Source: an uncultured Oscillospiraceae bacterium
GTDB lineage: Bacteria; Bacillota; Clostridia; Oscillospirales; Oscillospiraceae
Length of the DNA: 15,159 bases
Direction of reading: 5' to 3'
NCBI GenBank assembly: GCA_934646175.1
Contig: CAKUEI010000038.1
Span: 1-15,159, forward strand
The first letter of the stretch is position 1. Every line of letters starts with the position of its first letter. The notes beneath the pieces were generated by a model. The model had not been told where the DNA came from. It was given only the letters and a program-made list of their open reading frames with translations, and made no database searches. Below are positions 1 to 7,182 of this stretch, piece by piece. The translations under genes were made by a program, and so were the position numbers.

Positions 1-16
1 AGAAATCAGGACTTTC

Positions 17-92
<76 letters not shown>

Positions 93-97
93 ATATC

Positions 98-184
98 TGG
101 TGCCGGAGACCGGGATCGAACCGGCACGGGATCACTCCCACGGGATTTTAAGTCCCGGGCGTCTGCCAATTCCGCCACTCCGGC
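98..184 (-). tRNA. tRNA-Leu (TAA)
   Basis: The minus strand gives an 87-nt class II tRNA with a long variable arm, acceptor stem GCCGGAG/CTCCGGC, discriminator A and encoded CCA (98-100). The anticodon loop CTTAAAA reads TAA, decoding the leucine codon UUA (and UUG by wobble). The D-arm has the usual GG and the T-arm contains GGTTCGATCC. It is the first gene of a two-tRNA transcript with the initiator tRNA. Confidence 0.96.
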
Positions 185-223
185 ACATTCGGTACTCCGT
201 TTCGCACTTCAAAGTGCTTATAT

Positions 224-252
224 AATATACCACAGGGCGCCGCTTCTGTCAA
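224..252 (-). promoter_or_regulatory. Sigma-A promoter of the tRNA-Leu/tRNA-fMet operon
   Basis: On the minus strand a perfect -35 box TTGACA (247-252) lies exactly 17 bases before the -10 box TATATT (224-229). Transcription would start near 217, about 33 bases before the mature tRNA-Leu 5' end. A 6-bp inverted repeat, GCACTT/AAGTGC with a 2-base centre (204-217), sits at the predicted start. It may be a 5' leader hairpin removed by RNase P. No competing start is evident. Confidence 0.85.
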
Positions 253-351
253 CCCTTCCCCGCTTGGAATTCTTCGACAGCTCTCCCGTGCATAAGACAG
301 CAGGGGGCGCATATACTGGTATGAACGTCACAGAGAAAGGAGCGATACCAT

Positions 352-456
352 ATGAACCGCCTGATCCGTCTTATGCCGGAAGAGCAGCAGGACGACCGTC
401 CTGATCTGGACGATCTCATTTTCCCGGACGCGGAACAGACCTTCAGCCAGCGCTGA
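352..456 (+). CDS. Possible small protein of 34 residues, function unknown
   Basis: A short ORF begins with ATG at 352 and ends with TGA at 454-456. It has a good ribosome binding site, AAAGGAG at 336-342, nine bases before the start. The product is acidic in the middle (EEQQDDRPDLDD) with a basic N-terminus (MNRLIRLM). It has no membrane segment or signal peptide. A -10-like TATACT occurs at 312-317, without a convincing sigma-A -35. The sequence GCATAAG near 290-296 with CATATACT at 310-317 is vaguely like a mother-cell sporulation promoter, but this is weak. It converges on the DUF3237 gene with only 8 bases between stops. I do not recognise the protein. It may be real because of its ribosome binding site, or it may be chance. 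Confidence 0.4.
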   Translation: MNRLIRLMPEEQQDDRPDLDDLIFPDAEQTFSQR

Positions 457-464
457 AGCTCTGT

Positions 465-890
465 TTACGCGCCCTCGATCTCGTAGATGGAGATCATTAC
501 CCCGCCCGGGCAGCGCTCCCCTTTTCCGCGGAACGCCGCCCGGTGCAGATAGGGGGCCAGCGCCTCGCTGTCGGTAAACAGCGTGGGCACCGTGACAAAT
601 CCGTCCGGGACCTCTCCGGCGTACCAGCCGTTATTCTCGATGAAAATGCAGCAGGGCTTGCCCGCTTTGTCCGTGCCCTCCAGCACGTATTTGGCGCACA
701 TATGCTTTACCCCCGCCGCGTTCACCCGCTGGCAGTCCACCGCACCCGGCCGCACGGTGCCATGAAAACTCTCTCCCTCCGCCGTGCCGGAAAACGGAAT
801 GAAGATCACGCCCCCCGTGGGGCCGAAAAATTCCGTTTTGTCCTCCTCCCGGATGGATACGTGGATCTGCAAAATCAGTTTGTCCGCCAT
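465..890 (-). CDS. DUF3237 family protein
   Basis: A 141-residue soluble cytoplasmic protein without signal peptide or membrane segment. Residues about 21-53 carry the family pattern: a GPTGG turn, a glycine-rich strand with GTAEGESFHGTV, then RPGAVDCQ. The equivalent in DUF3237/UPF0311 proteins is a GxFEGPxLxGxVxPGGADWQ-like stretch. A later stretch (CIFIENNGW) corresponds to the conserved (I/V)xNxG strand. Length is close to the family norm (about 140-160). The family has a small beta-barrel fold and no firmly established reaction, so no function is assigned. The ATG at 890 has GGGGAGG about seven bases upstream, and its own promoter is visible. It is a single-gene unit, divergent from prfB. 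Confidence 0.75.
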   Translation of the reverse strand: MADKLILQIHVSIREEDKTEFFGPTGGVIFIPFSGTAEGESFHGTVRPGAVDCQRVNAAGVKHMCAKYVLEGTDKAGKPCCIFIENNGWYAGEVPDGFVTVPTLFTDSEALAPYLHRAAFRGKGERCPGGVMISIYEIEGA

Positions 891-917
891 GGTTCTTCCT
901 CCCCGTTTTTTCTTTAC

Positions 918-946
918 AACATATCATATTCCCCCAAAAAGGGCAA
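918..946 (-). promoter_or_regulatory. Sigma-A promoter of the DUF3237 gene, extended -10
   Basis: On the minus strand a -35 box TTGCCC (941-946) is separated by 17 bases from -10 TATGTT (918-923). The base before the -10 is preceded by TG, giving an extended -10 (TGATATGTT). The start codon at 890 is 28 bases downstream of the -10, leaving room for the ribosome binding site. Confidence 0.6.
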
Positions 947-1016
947 CCGACGATGCACGATTTCCCGCCCAAATCCCGTTTTTTCTCCTTCTCCCGTCCG
1001 CCACAGGGGATTTCCC

Positions 1017-1045
1017 TTTACAAGCGGCGGTTTTTTTCATATAAT
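1017..1045 (+). promoter_or_regulatory. Sigma-A promoter of prfB
   Basis: TTTACA (1017-1022) and a perfect TATAAT (1040-1045) are separated by exactly 17 bases. Transcription would begin near 1052. That makes the in-frame GTG at 1048 unusable and leaves a leader of about 32 bases before the ATG at 1084. With the leftward promoter at 918-946 this forms a divergent promoter region of about 190 bases between the DUF3237 gene and prfB. I see no further operator or riboswitch in it. Confidence 0.8.
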
Positions 1046-1083
1046 AAGTGGATAGAATCAATGAGATGGAGCGTGGAATTTGC

Positions 1084-2208
1084 ATGCTGGAATTCGATGA
1101 ATATAAAGTACAGCTGAACAATATCAAGCCGGAGCTTTCCAAGCTGGCTGATGCACTGGACCTTACCTCCGCCGAGCAGGAGCTGGACATGCTTCAGGCC
1201 CAGTCCGCCGCCGACGGCTTCTGGGACAACCTGGAGAAGGCCCAGAAGGTCCAGCAGCGCATCAAGAATCTGCAGGACAAGGTAGACGGCCAGCGCAAGC
1301 GCGAGGGGCTGTGGGACGACCTCATGACCCTCTGCGAAATGGGCAATGAGGAGGAGGACGCCTCCCTCATCCCTGAGCTGCAGGAGGGGTTTGAACACCT
1401 GAAGCACGAAATGGAGGAGGCACGCCTTGCCACCCTGCTCCGCGGCGAATACGATAACAACAACGCCATTCTCACCTTCCACGCCGGTGCCGGCGGGACC
1501 GAGGCGCAGGACTGGTGCCAGATGCTGTTCCGCATGTACACCCGCTGGGCCGAGCGGCACGGGTTCAAGTGCTCCACCCTGGACTATCTGGACGGGGACG
1601 AGGCTGGCATCAAATCCGCCACCATCCTCATCGAGGGCGAGAACGCCTACGGCTACCTGAAGGGGGAAAACGGCGTTCACCGGCTGGTGCGCGTCTCTCC
1701 CTTTGACGCCAACGCCCGCCGCCAGACCTCATTCGCCGCACTGGAGGTCATGCCTGACCTTCCGGACGACTCCAACGCGGTGGAGATCCGCCCCGAGGAT
1801 TACGAAATGCAGGTCTACCGCTCCTCCGGCGCAGGCGGTCAGCATATCAACAAGACCTCCTCCGCCGTCCGCCTGATCCACCATGCCACCGGCATCGTGG
1901 TCTCCTGCCAGACTGAGCGCAGCCAGTTTCAGAATAAAGACACCTGCCTGCGCATGCTCCGCGCCAAGCTGATTGAGCTGAAAATGCAGCAGCACGCCGA
2001 AAAGATCTCCGACATCAAGGGCGTCCAGCTGAAGATCGAATGGGGCAGCCAGATCCGCTCCTACGTCTTCATGCCCTATCAGCTGGTGAAGGATAACCGC
2101 ACCGGGTACGAGACCAGCAACATCGACGGCGTCATGGACGGCGATCTGGACGGATTCATCAACGCCTACCTCACCGCCGATGCCACCGGCAACTGGGCTA
2201 CGAAATAA
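1084..2208 (+). CDS. prfB: Peptide chain release factor 2 (RF2)
   Basis: RF2 recognises UGA and UAA stop codons and triggers peptidyl-tRNA hydrolysis on the ribosome. With the ATG at 1084 the protein has 374 residues, normal for RF2. The anticodon-like tripeptide SPF falls at residues 205-207, and the catalytic GGQ loop at 251-253 within SSGAGGQHINKTSSAV. SPF, not the PxT of RF1, identifies RF2. The N-terminal coiled-coil domain covers roughly residues 1-110. This start is chosen because the promoter places transcription start near 1052 and the N-terminus MLEFDEYK is typical of clostridial RF2. The ribosome binding site is modest (GGAG at 1068-1071). The usual programmed +1 frameshift near codon 25 is absent: the frame runs straight through ALDL with no TGA. 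It is followed by a terminator-like hairpin and rnr. Confidence 0.97.
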   Translation: MLEFDEYKVQLNNIKPELSKLADALDLTSAEQELDMLQAQSAADGFWDNLEKAQKVQQRIKNLQDKVDGQRKREGLWDDLMTLCEMGNEEEDASLIPELQEGFEHLKHEMEEARLATLLRGEYDNNNAILTFHAGAGGTEAQDWCQMLFRMYTRWAERHGFKCSTLDYLDGDEAGIKSATILIEGENAYGYLKGENGVHRLVRVSPFDANARRQTSFAALEVMPDLPDDSNAVEIRPEDYEMQVYRSSGAGGQHINKTSSAVRLIHHATGIVVSCQTERSQFQNKDTCLRMLRAKLIELKMQQHAEKISDIKGVQLKIEWGSQIRSYVFMPYQLVKDNRTGYETSNIDGVMDGDLDGFINAYLTADATGNWATK

Positions 2209-2220
2209 CCACACATCTGC

Positions 2221-2258
2221 GGCTCCTTCACGCTTTTTTGTGAAGGAGCCGTTTTCTT
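2221..2258 (+). terminator. Rho-independent terminator or attenuator between prfB and rnr
   Basis: A perfect 11-bp stem (GGCTCCTTCAC at 2221-2231 with GTGAAGGAGCC at 2240-2250) closes an 8-base U-rich loop. It is followed by GTTTTCTT. The U-tract is interrupted, so termination may be partial. It begins 12 bases after the prfB stop and ends only 13 bases before the rnr start codon, leaving no room for a separate promoter between. Confidence 0.85.
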
Positions 2259-2271
2259 CAGGAGGAACCCC

Positions 2272-4329
2272 ATGAAACAGCATTCCGCTTCTCCCGCCGT
2301 CACCGGTATCTATCACGCCTCCGGCAAGGGCTACGGCTTCGTCACCCCAGAGGGGGAGGAGGGCGGGGAGGACCTGTTCATCCCCCCGCACCACGAACAC
2401 GGCGCCTGGAACGGCGACCGCGTCACCGCCTGCGTAACGGAAGCGGACCCTTCCGGCCGCACTGCAGGCACTGTCACCGCCGTGCTGGAGCGTAATAACC
2501 GACTGGTCACCGGCACCCTCTCCCGTATGGGCCGCGCGCTGTACCTTGCCCCTTCGTCGGACAAGCTGCCCGCCATCCGCGTCACCGGAAAAGTGCGCTC
2601 CGCCCGCTCGGGGGATAAGGCCACCGTCTCCATGGTCTCCTTCGGCGGGCGGGACGGGGTGCCCATGGGCACCCTGCAGGAGACCTTCGGCCCCTCCGGC
2701 ACCCGGGAAAGCTCCGCCGCCGCCATCCTCTACGAAAATGAGATCGAGCGTGTCTTCCCGCCCGCCGTTTTGGAAGAGGCGGACGGCATTCCCGATACTG
2801 TCCCGGAGAAAGCCATGGCGGGGCGGCTGGACCTGCGGACGCAATGCGTCATCACCATTGACGGCGCTTCCTCCAAGGACTTTGATGACGCGGTCTCCCT
2901 CACCCATGACGAGCACGGCGCGCCCGTTCTGGGCGTTCACATCGCCGACGTGAGCCATTATGTCACCCCCGGCAGCTTTCTGGACCGGGAAGCTTTCGAG
3001 CGCGGCACCTCCGTCTATTTCGCCGATCAGGTCATCCCCATGCTGCCACCCTCCCTGTCCAACGGCATCTGCTCCCTGAATCCCCATGTGGACCGGCTCA
3101 CCCTTTCCTGCCTTATGACCCTTGCCCCCGACGGGAGCGTTGCCCGCTATACCCTCGCTCAAAGTGTCATCCGCTCCACCGAGCGCATGACTTATGAGGA
3201 CTGCAACCGTCTTCTCGCGGAGGAGGACCCCCAGCTGGCCGCCCGCTATGCCCATATCCTCCCCATGCTGCGGGAGCTGGACCAGATCGCCGCAAAGCAG
3301 GCAAAGCTCCGCGCCCTCCGGGGGGCGCTGGACCTTTCCTCCAACGAATGCGCCATTCAGTGCGATGCAAGCGGCAGACCCGTGGGGGTTACCTTCCGGC
3401 AGCAGGGCCGGTCGGAAAAGCTCATTGAGCAGTGCATGCTCGCTGCCAACGAAACAGTGGCCATGCACTTTTCCAAGCTGAATAAGCCCACCGTCTACCG
3501 CGTCCACGAAAAGCCCGCGTCCAGCAAGGTGGACGCCCTCCGCCTGATGCTCGCCCCGCTGGGGTACGATCTGAAAGAGGCCGACCATGGCACCTTACAG
3601 AATATCCTCCGCAAGGCCGCCGGTACGCCGGAGGAGCTGACCGTCAACACCATGCTGCTCCGCTCCATGATGAAAGCCCGGTATGACGAGAAGAATCTGG
3701 GCCACTTCGGCCTTGCCGCGGAATATTACTGCCACTTCACCTCTCCCATCCGCCGCTATCCCGATCTGGTGGTGCACCGCTTCCTCACCCAGCTACTCAC
3801 CGGAGGCATGACTCCTGCACAGGAGAAAAAGGACCTTGCCTTCGCCCAGAAGGCCGCCCGGCACTCCTCCCAACGGGAGCTTGCCGCCCAGACCGCCGAG
3901 CGCGCCATTGAAAAGCTCTACCTTGCGGAGTATATGAGTACCTTTGTGGGGGACAGCTTCCCCGGCGTGGTCTCCGGGGCCAGCCGGAACGGTCTGTTTG
4001 TCCTGCTGCCCTGCGGAGCGGAGGGTTTCCTCCCCACCGAAGCGCTGCCCGGCGGGCCATATGTGTATGAGGAGAACCGTCTTCGCCTCACCGACAGCCA
4101 AAGCGGCGCGTCCTACACCGTGGGCAGCCTGCTCACCGTTCTCTGCGCCGCCGCCGACCCCGGCTCTGGCCGCATTGACCTCACCCTGCCCGGCACTACC
4201 CCGCAGCCCTCCCATCGGAAGCGGTGCCGCCCGGAGCGCGCCGCTCAGTCCCCCCACACGAAAGAGGTCAAGCGTTCCCGCAAAAGCGCCATGCATGTTC
4301 CCAGGCAAAAGCGCCGCAAAAAACATTGA
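2272..4329 (+). CDS. rnr: Ribonuclease R (RNB-family 3'-5' exoribonuclease)
   Basis: RNase R degrades RNA processively from the 3' end, including structured RNA, in the cytoplasm. The 685-residue protein begins directly with a cold-shock/OB domain (about 10-75, KGYGFVTPEG then DLFIPPHH) and a second OB-like segment. The catalytic RNB domain follows (about 185-520). The metal-binding aspartates are visible in TIDGASSKDFDDAVSL: D197, D203, D205 and D206. The C-terminal RNB signature FTSPIRRYPDLVVHRFL is also present. An S1 domain (about 558-640) and a basic lysine/arginine tail finish it. Length is shorter than RNase R of Bacillus subtilis (about 780), mainly because there is no N-terminal winged-helix extension. 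The ATG has AGGAGG seven bases upstream. It probably depends on read-through from prfB. smpB, a frequent neighbour of rnr, does not follow. Confidence 0.95.
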   Translation: MKQHSASPAVTGIYHASGKGYGFVTPEGEEGGEDLFIPPHHEHGAWNGDRVTACVTEADPSGRTAGTVTAVLERNNRLVTGTLSRMGRALYLAPSSDKLPAIRVTGKVRSARSGDKATVSMVSFGGRDGVPMGTLQETFGPSGTRESSAAAILYENEIERVFPPAVLEEADGIPDTVPEKAMAGRLDLRTQCVITIDGASSKDFDDAVSLTHDEHGAPVLGVHIADVSHYVTPGSFLDREAFERGTSVYFADQVIPMLPPSLSNGICSLNPHVDRLTLSCLMTLAPDGSVARYTLAQSVIRSTERMTYEDCNRLLAEEDPQLAARYAHILPMLRELDQIAAKQAKLRALRGALDLSSNECAIQCDASGRPVGVTFRQQGRSEKLIEQCMLAANETVAMHFSKLNKPTVYRVHEKPASSKVDALRLMLAPLGYDLKEADHGTLQNILRKAAGTPEELTVNTMLLRSMMKARYDEKNLGHFGLAAEYYCHFTSPIRRYPDLVVHRFLTQLLTGGMTPAQEKKDLAFAQKAARHSSQRELAAQTAERAIEKLYLAEYMSTFVGDSFPGVVSGASRNGLFVLLPCGAEGFLPTEALPGGPYVYEENRLRLTDSQSGASYTVGSLLTVLCAAADPGSGRIDLTLPGTTPQPSHRKRCRPERAAQSPHTKEVKRSRKSAMHVPRQKRRKKH

Positions 4330-4340
4330 CTCAAGCAAAA

Positions 4341-4375
4341 AGCGCCGCACTCAATGAGTGCGGCGCTCGTTTTTT
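4341..4375. terminator. Bidirectional terminator between rnr and the lipoprotein gene
   Basis: A perfect 12-bp GC-rich stem (AGCGCCGCACTC/GAGTGCGGCGCT, 4341-4352 with 4356-4367) has a 3-base loop. It is followed by CGTTTTTT on the plus strand. On the minus strand the same stem is followed by TTTTGCTT. It ends rnr and, in the other direction, the regulator-dipeptidase-lipoprotein operon. Confidence 0.93.
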
Positions 4376-4380
4376 CGGCC

Positions 4381-5052
4381 TTAGTATGCGATCACAGCGT
4401 TGTCAATAGAGGAGAAATCGGTGTCCACCAGGCCCCATGTGCCGTCGTCGTCCTGCCGCACCTGCACGGTGAGGTAAACATCGTCTTCGTAGTCCACGTC
4501 TTTCAGCTTATCATAGGCAAGGTCTACGATCACCTCGCCCCAGCGGGCCTCGATCTCTTCATCGGTCAGCTCGCTCACGTCTTTCCCCTCGTAAGCGTTC
4601 TGGAATTTCTCCCGGATTTCCTCTTCCCCGTCGTTCATCAGTGAGATCACATTCAGGGGGGAGATCACCACCTCCACGGCGTATCCGCCGCCGGACAGCT
4701 TGGTGCCGGGGCTGACGGTGTACTTGGCGTGGCTATAGAGCTGACGGTAAAACTCCACGATGTCGTCCATCAGCTCGTCCGACGGGTCCTCGATCTCGAA
4801 ATAATAGCAGAAATACTCCGCCTCGGTCCGCAGACCGCTTTCATAGTTCCCCCGCATCTCGTCCTCAGTCACGCCCACCAGATCCATGTAATCCTGATTG
4901 AACTTGCCCAAATAGGTGCGGTCCATAATACCCTGAATGTACACCTGCGCGTTATCCGCCGTCATCTGCCCGTCACTGCTGCAGGCGGTCAGGCTTGCGC
5001 ACAGCATGGCCGCCGCCAGGAGAAAGCACAGCAGCTTCTTTCCGTTCCTCAT
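4381..5052 (-). CDS. Small acidic lipoprotein, function unknown
   Basis: The 223-residue product has a classic lipoprotein signal: MRNGKK, a hydrophobic core (LLCFLLAAAMLCAS), then the lipobox LTAC with the lipidated cysteine at 24. It should be anchored to the outer face of the membrane. The mature part is very acidic, mostly helical with some strand-forming stretches, and ends in VDTDFSSIDNAVIAY. I cannot name a domain, but proteins with this general look are common in Oscillospiraceae. The ATG at 5052 is chosen because it has AAGGAG upstream and gives a clean signal peptide; the frame stays open further upstream but has no support there. It lies 23 bases after the dipeptidase gene, so it is the last gene of that operon. 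It could be a binding or sensing partner for peptide metabolism, which is inference from position only. Confidence 0.85.
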   Translation of the reverse strand: MRNGKKLLCFLLAAAMLCASLTACSSDGQMTADNAQVYIQGIMDRTYLGKFNQDYMDLVGVTEDEMRGNYESGLRTEAEYFCYYFEIEDPSDELMDDIVEFYRQLYSHAKYTVSPGTKLSGGGYAVEVVISPLNVISLMNDGEEEIREKFQNAYEGKDVSELTDEEIEARWGEVIVDLAYDKLKDVDYEDDVYLTVQVRQDDDGTWGLVDTDFSSIDNAVIAY

Positions 5053-5075
5053 CTCGATTCTCCTTTTATTCGATC

Positions 5076-6500
5076 TTAAAATGTGCTCTCTTCGCCGCAC
5101 ATTTCCACCAGCACCTGGGCAAAGATCTTTGCCGCCGTCAGGGTGTCCGCAATGCTCATATGCTCGTCCGGCCCGTGAAGGTTGGACACAAAGCCCGGCA
5201 TCCCGCAGCCGAAGGCCACACCCCCCGGGATATCGTGCACATAGGTGCCGCCGCCGGTGGAAAGGCACTCGCCCTTCAAGCCCGTATAGCCCTCATAGCA
5301 CTCCAGCAGGGTCTGAATAAACGGACCCTCCGCCGGGGTATAGTGGGGGGCGTCCATCTGTCCTTTGCAAGCAAAGCCCCGCTCTTCAAAGGCTCTTTCC
5401 GTCACCTTGCGGCAATTTTCGTCATTGGCACAGATGGGCACCCGGGCGTCAAACCGGCCTTCCAGCCCTGTCTCGGTCATCTCCAGCAGGGAGAAGGCCA
5501 CCGACAGCCCGCCGGACACCTCGTCCTTCTGGGCAATGCCAAGAGTAGCGCCGTAGCAGTCCCCGTGGGGGAACAGATCGGCCAGATCCTGAATGGCCCG
5601 GGTGCTGCCGCAGTCCGCCAGCGGGAGAGAGGCCAGCAGGGCAATCAGCGCCGTAATGGCGTTGTTGCCCTCGTTGGGGGTAGAGGCGTGGGCCGCCGTA
5701 CCCTGGCAACGCACCCGGGTCCCGCCGGCGATTTCCGTCATGCCGTAGGTGACCTCCATCTCCTTGGCAATGGGCAGGGCCAGGGGCCCCATGGTAAAGG
5801 GGTCGATACCCTTCACCACTGCCACGGCCTCGCCGGGCAGCACGTTGATGCGCACGCCGCCGTGCAGCTCGGTCACCCGGGGCAGGACATCGCTCTGCTC
5901 CCAGGTTTTCGTAAAGGTGGGTTTATAGCTGCCCTTTTCCACATTGGTCACCGGGAATCCCGCGTCCGGGGTGAAGGACCAGGGAGCAAAGGGTTCCTTG
6001 GCAAAGTAATGCTTCAGGTCCTCGGAACCGCTTTCCTCATCGGTACCCATAATGAGCCGGGCATTATACTTCAGGGGCACGCCCAACTCCTTCACCGCCT
6101 GCATAGCATACAGTGCCGCCACCACCGGGCCCTTGTCGTCATCTGTGCCCCGGCCGTACAGCATCCCGTCCACGATCTTGGGGGTGTACGGCTCCGTCAC
6201 GGTCCAACCGGTCCCTTCGTCCACCACGTCCAGATGACCCAGAATGTTCACAATGGTCTTTTTGTCATTGAGGTCCGCCGTGCCCACATAGTGGTCATAG
6301 TCGGTGACCAGCATCCCCTTTTCCTTGCAAAGCTCCAGCGCCTCGGATAACACCGCCGCCGGGCCGGGACCGAAGGGGCAGCCTTCCCCGGCCTCGCCCT
6401 TTACGCTGCGGATCTCCACCAGCCGGGCAATGTCGCACACCAGCTGGGTCTCCTTATCCGCAAACCATTCTTCAATGCGCTTTTTCCAGTCCTCGTTCAT
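5076..6500 (-). CDS. pepV: M20 family dipeptidase, PepV/Sapep type
   Basis: A dinuclear zinc dipeptidase that cleaves dipeptides in the cytoplasm, releasing free amino acids. The 474 residues match PepV length (about 470). Visible active-site residues, by PepV alignment from memory, are: metal ligand H89 and catalytic D91 in GHLDVV, bridging D121 in GRGTDDDKG, catalytic E155 and ligand E156 in GTDEESG, ligand D179 in TPDAGFP, H271 in AAHASTPNEGNNAI, and H442 in LHGPDEHM. The insert (lid) domain lies between about 190 and 380. No signal peptide is seen. The start overlaps the stop of the upstream regulator gene (ATGA), with GGAGGGAGAGG before it, so translation is probably coupled. Exact substrate preference (including beta-Ala or D-amino dipeptides) cannot be read from sequence. 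Confidence 0.92.
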   Translation of the reverse strand: MNEDWKKRIEEWFADKETQLVCDIARLVEIRSVKGEAGEGCPFGPGPAAVLSEALELCKEKGMLVTDYDHYVGTADLNDKKTIVNILGHLDVVDEGTGWTVTEPYTPKIVDGMLYGRGTDDDKGPVVAALYAMQAVKELGVPLKYNARLIMGTDEESGSEDLKHYFAKEPFAPWSFTPDAGFPVTNVEKGSYKPTFTKTWEQSDVLPRVTELHGGVRINVLPGEAVAVVKGIDPFTMGPLALPIAKEMEVTYGMTEIAGGTRVRCQGTAAHASTPNEGNNAITALIALLASLPLADCGSTRAIQDLADLFPHGDCYGATLGIAQKDEVSGGLSVAFSLLEMTETGLEGRFDARVPICANDENCRKVTERAFEERGFACKGQMDAPHYTPAEGPFIQTLLECYEGYTGLKGECLSTGGGTYVHDIPGGVAFGCGMPGFVSNLHGPDEHMSIADTLTAAKIFAQVLVEMCGEESTF

Positions 6501-7153
6501 CGTTCGGCCTCTCCCTCCGTCTGGGTGCTCTCCTGTTCGTTCAGCTCACCCAGATATTTGTAAATAGTGTAACGGGAAACCCCCAGCCGTTTGGCCACAA
6601 AGGGCACCGACTTCCGGTAGGAGAAGAAATTTTTCTGGTCCAACAGGGTAATGATCTTCACCCGGTCCTTTTTTGTCAGGTTGCCCGCGGGCTTGCCCAC
6701 CGCCGTCATGCACTCGTCAAACAGGTCGCCCATGCCGCTGTCGCCGGTCTGCCACATGGCGCTCTGCAGGTCGGCATCGGCGCTCATCAGGTCCACCAGA
6801 ATGCGGTTTGCATACACCAGGGACGAAAAGTCGAAGTTGATGCCCAGGGCCAGATTGTAGTCCTCTCCCATGAGATGGAAGGTGGAGCTTTTGATCTGCC
6901 GCCCGTCCGGTGTCACCGCGTAGAGGTTCACAAGGTCGCTCACCGCAGCCTCTGCGTCCAGGGCCTTATGGGTGCCCAGAATATCCATGGTGGAGCCCAC
7001 ATCCCGGCCGGATACTTGGCCGTTATAGATGGCCAAAATCGGGTGGGTGGGAACGGAAAAATCATGTACCAGCGTTTCACAGCAGCCGCCGAAGGTCTCG
7101 GCAATGCCCTGTGCCAGCCGATCAAGAAATTCAAATGCTTCCTGCTTTGTCAT
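6497..7153 (-). CDS. YheO/DauR-like transcriptional regulator (PAS-like sensor plus HTH)
   Basis: A 218-residue cytoplasmic DNA-binding protein. Residues about 8-120 match the YheO-like PAS domain: CETLVHDFS near the start, then HPILAIYNGQVSGRDVG, then IKSSTFHLMGEDYNLALGINFDFS. Residues about 165-205 form the HTH_22 helix-turn-helix, with VAKRLGVSRYTIYKYLGEL as the recognition region. In the family, DauR of Pseudomonas aeruginosa represses D-arginine catabolism genes; most members have unknown ligands. Here it is the first gene of an operon with a dipeptidase and a lipoprotein. An amino acid or dipeptide ligand and autoregulation are likely but inferred. The ATG at 7153 has GGGAGG ten bases upstream, and a sigma-A promoter lies just before it. 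Confidence 0.9.
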   Translation of the reverse strand: MTKQEAFEFLDRLAQGIAETFGGCCETLVHDFSVPTHPILAIYNGQVSGRDVGSTMDILGTHKALDAEAAVSDLVNLYAVTPDGRQIKSSTFHLMGEDYNLALGINFDFSSLVYANRILVDLMSADADLQSAMWQTGDSGMGDLFDECMTAVGKPAGNLTKKDRVKIITLLDQKNFFSYRKSVPFVAKRLGVSRYTIYKYLGELNEQESTQTEGEAER

Positions 7154-7182
7154 GGCTTCAGCGCCTCCCTTTTATCTTTTTT

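Noticed and set aside
998..1037. Terminator-like CCGCC/GGCGG stem followed by seven T before prfB
   Set aside because: The stem is only 5 bp with a 23-base loop, it overlaps the prfB -35 and -10 region, and no rightward transcript upstream needs ending.
1048..1083. GTG or earlier ATG start for prfB
   Set aside because: The predicted transcription start near 1052 excludes the GTG at 1048 and leaves no leader or ribosome binding site for the ATG at 1066. The ATG at 1084 gives the usual RF2 N-terminus.
1729..3588. 619-residue minus-strand ORF opposite prfB and rnr
   Set aside because: It crosses two well-identified genes in antisense, has low-complexity glycine/alanine-rich content and no start signals. 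It is a high-GC shadow frame.
5053..5268. N-terminal extension of the lipoprotein up to 5268
   Set aside because: It would run through the 3' end of the dipeptidase gene and bury the lipoprotein signal. The ATG at 5052 has its own AAGGAG and a clean lipobox.
4995..6350. 451-residue plus-strand ORF opposite the lipoprotein and dipeptidase genes
   Set aside because: Antisense shadow of the M20 dipeptidase, whose active-site residues are all recognisable on the minus strand.
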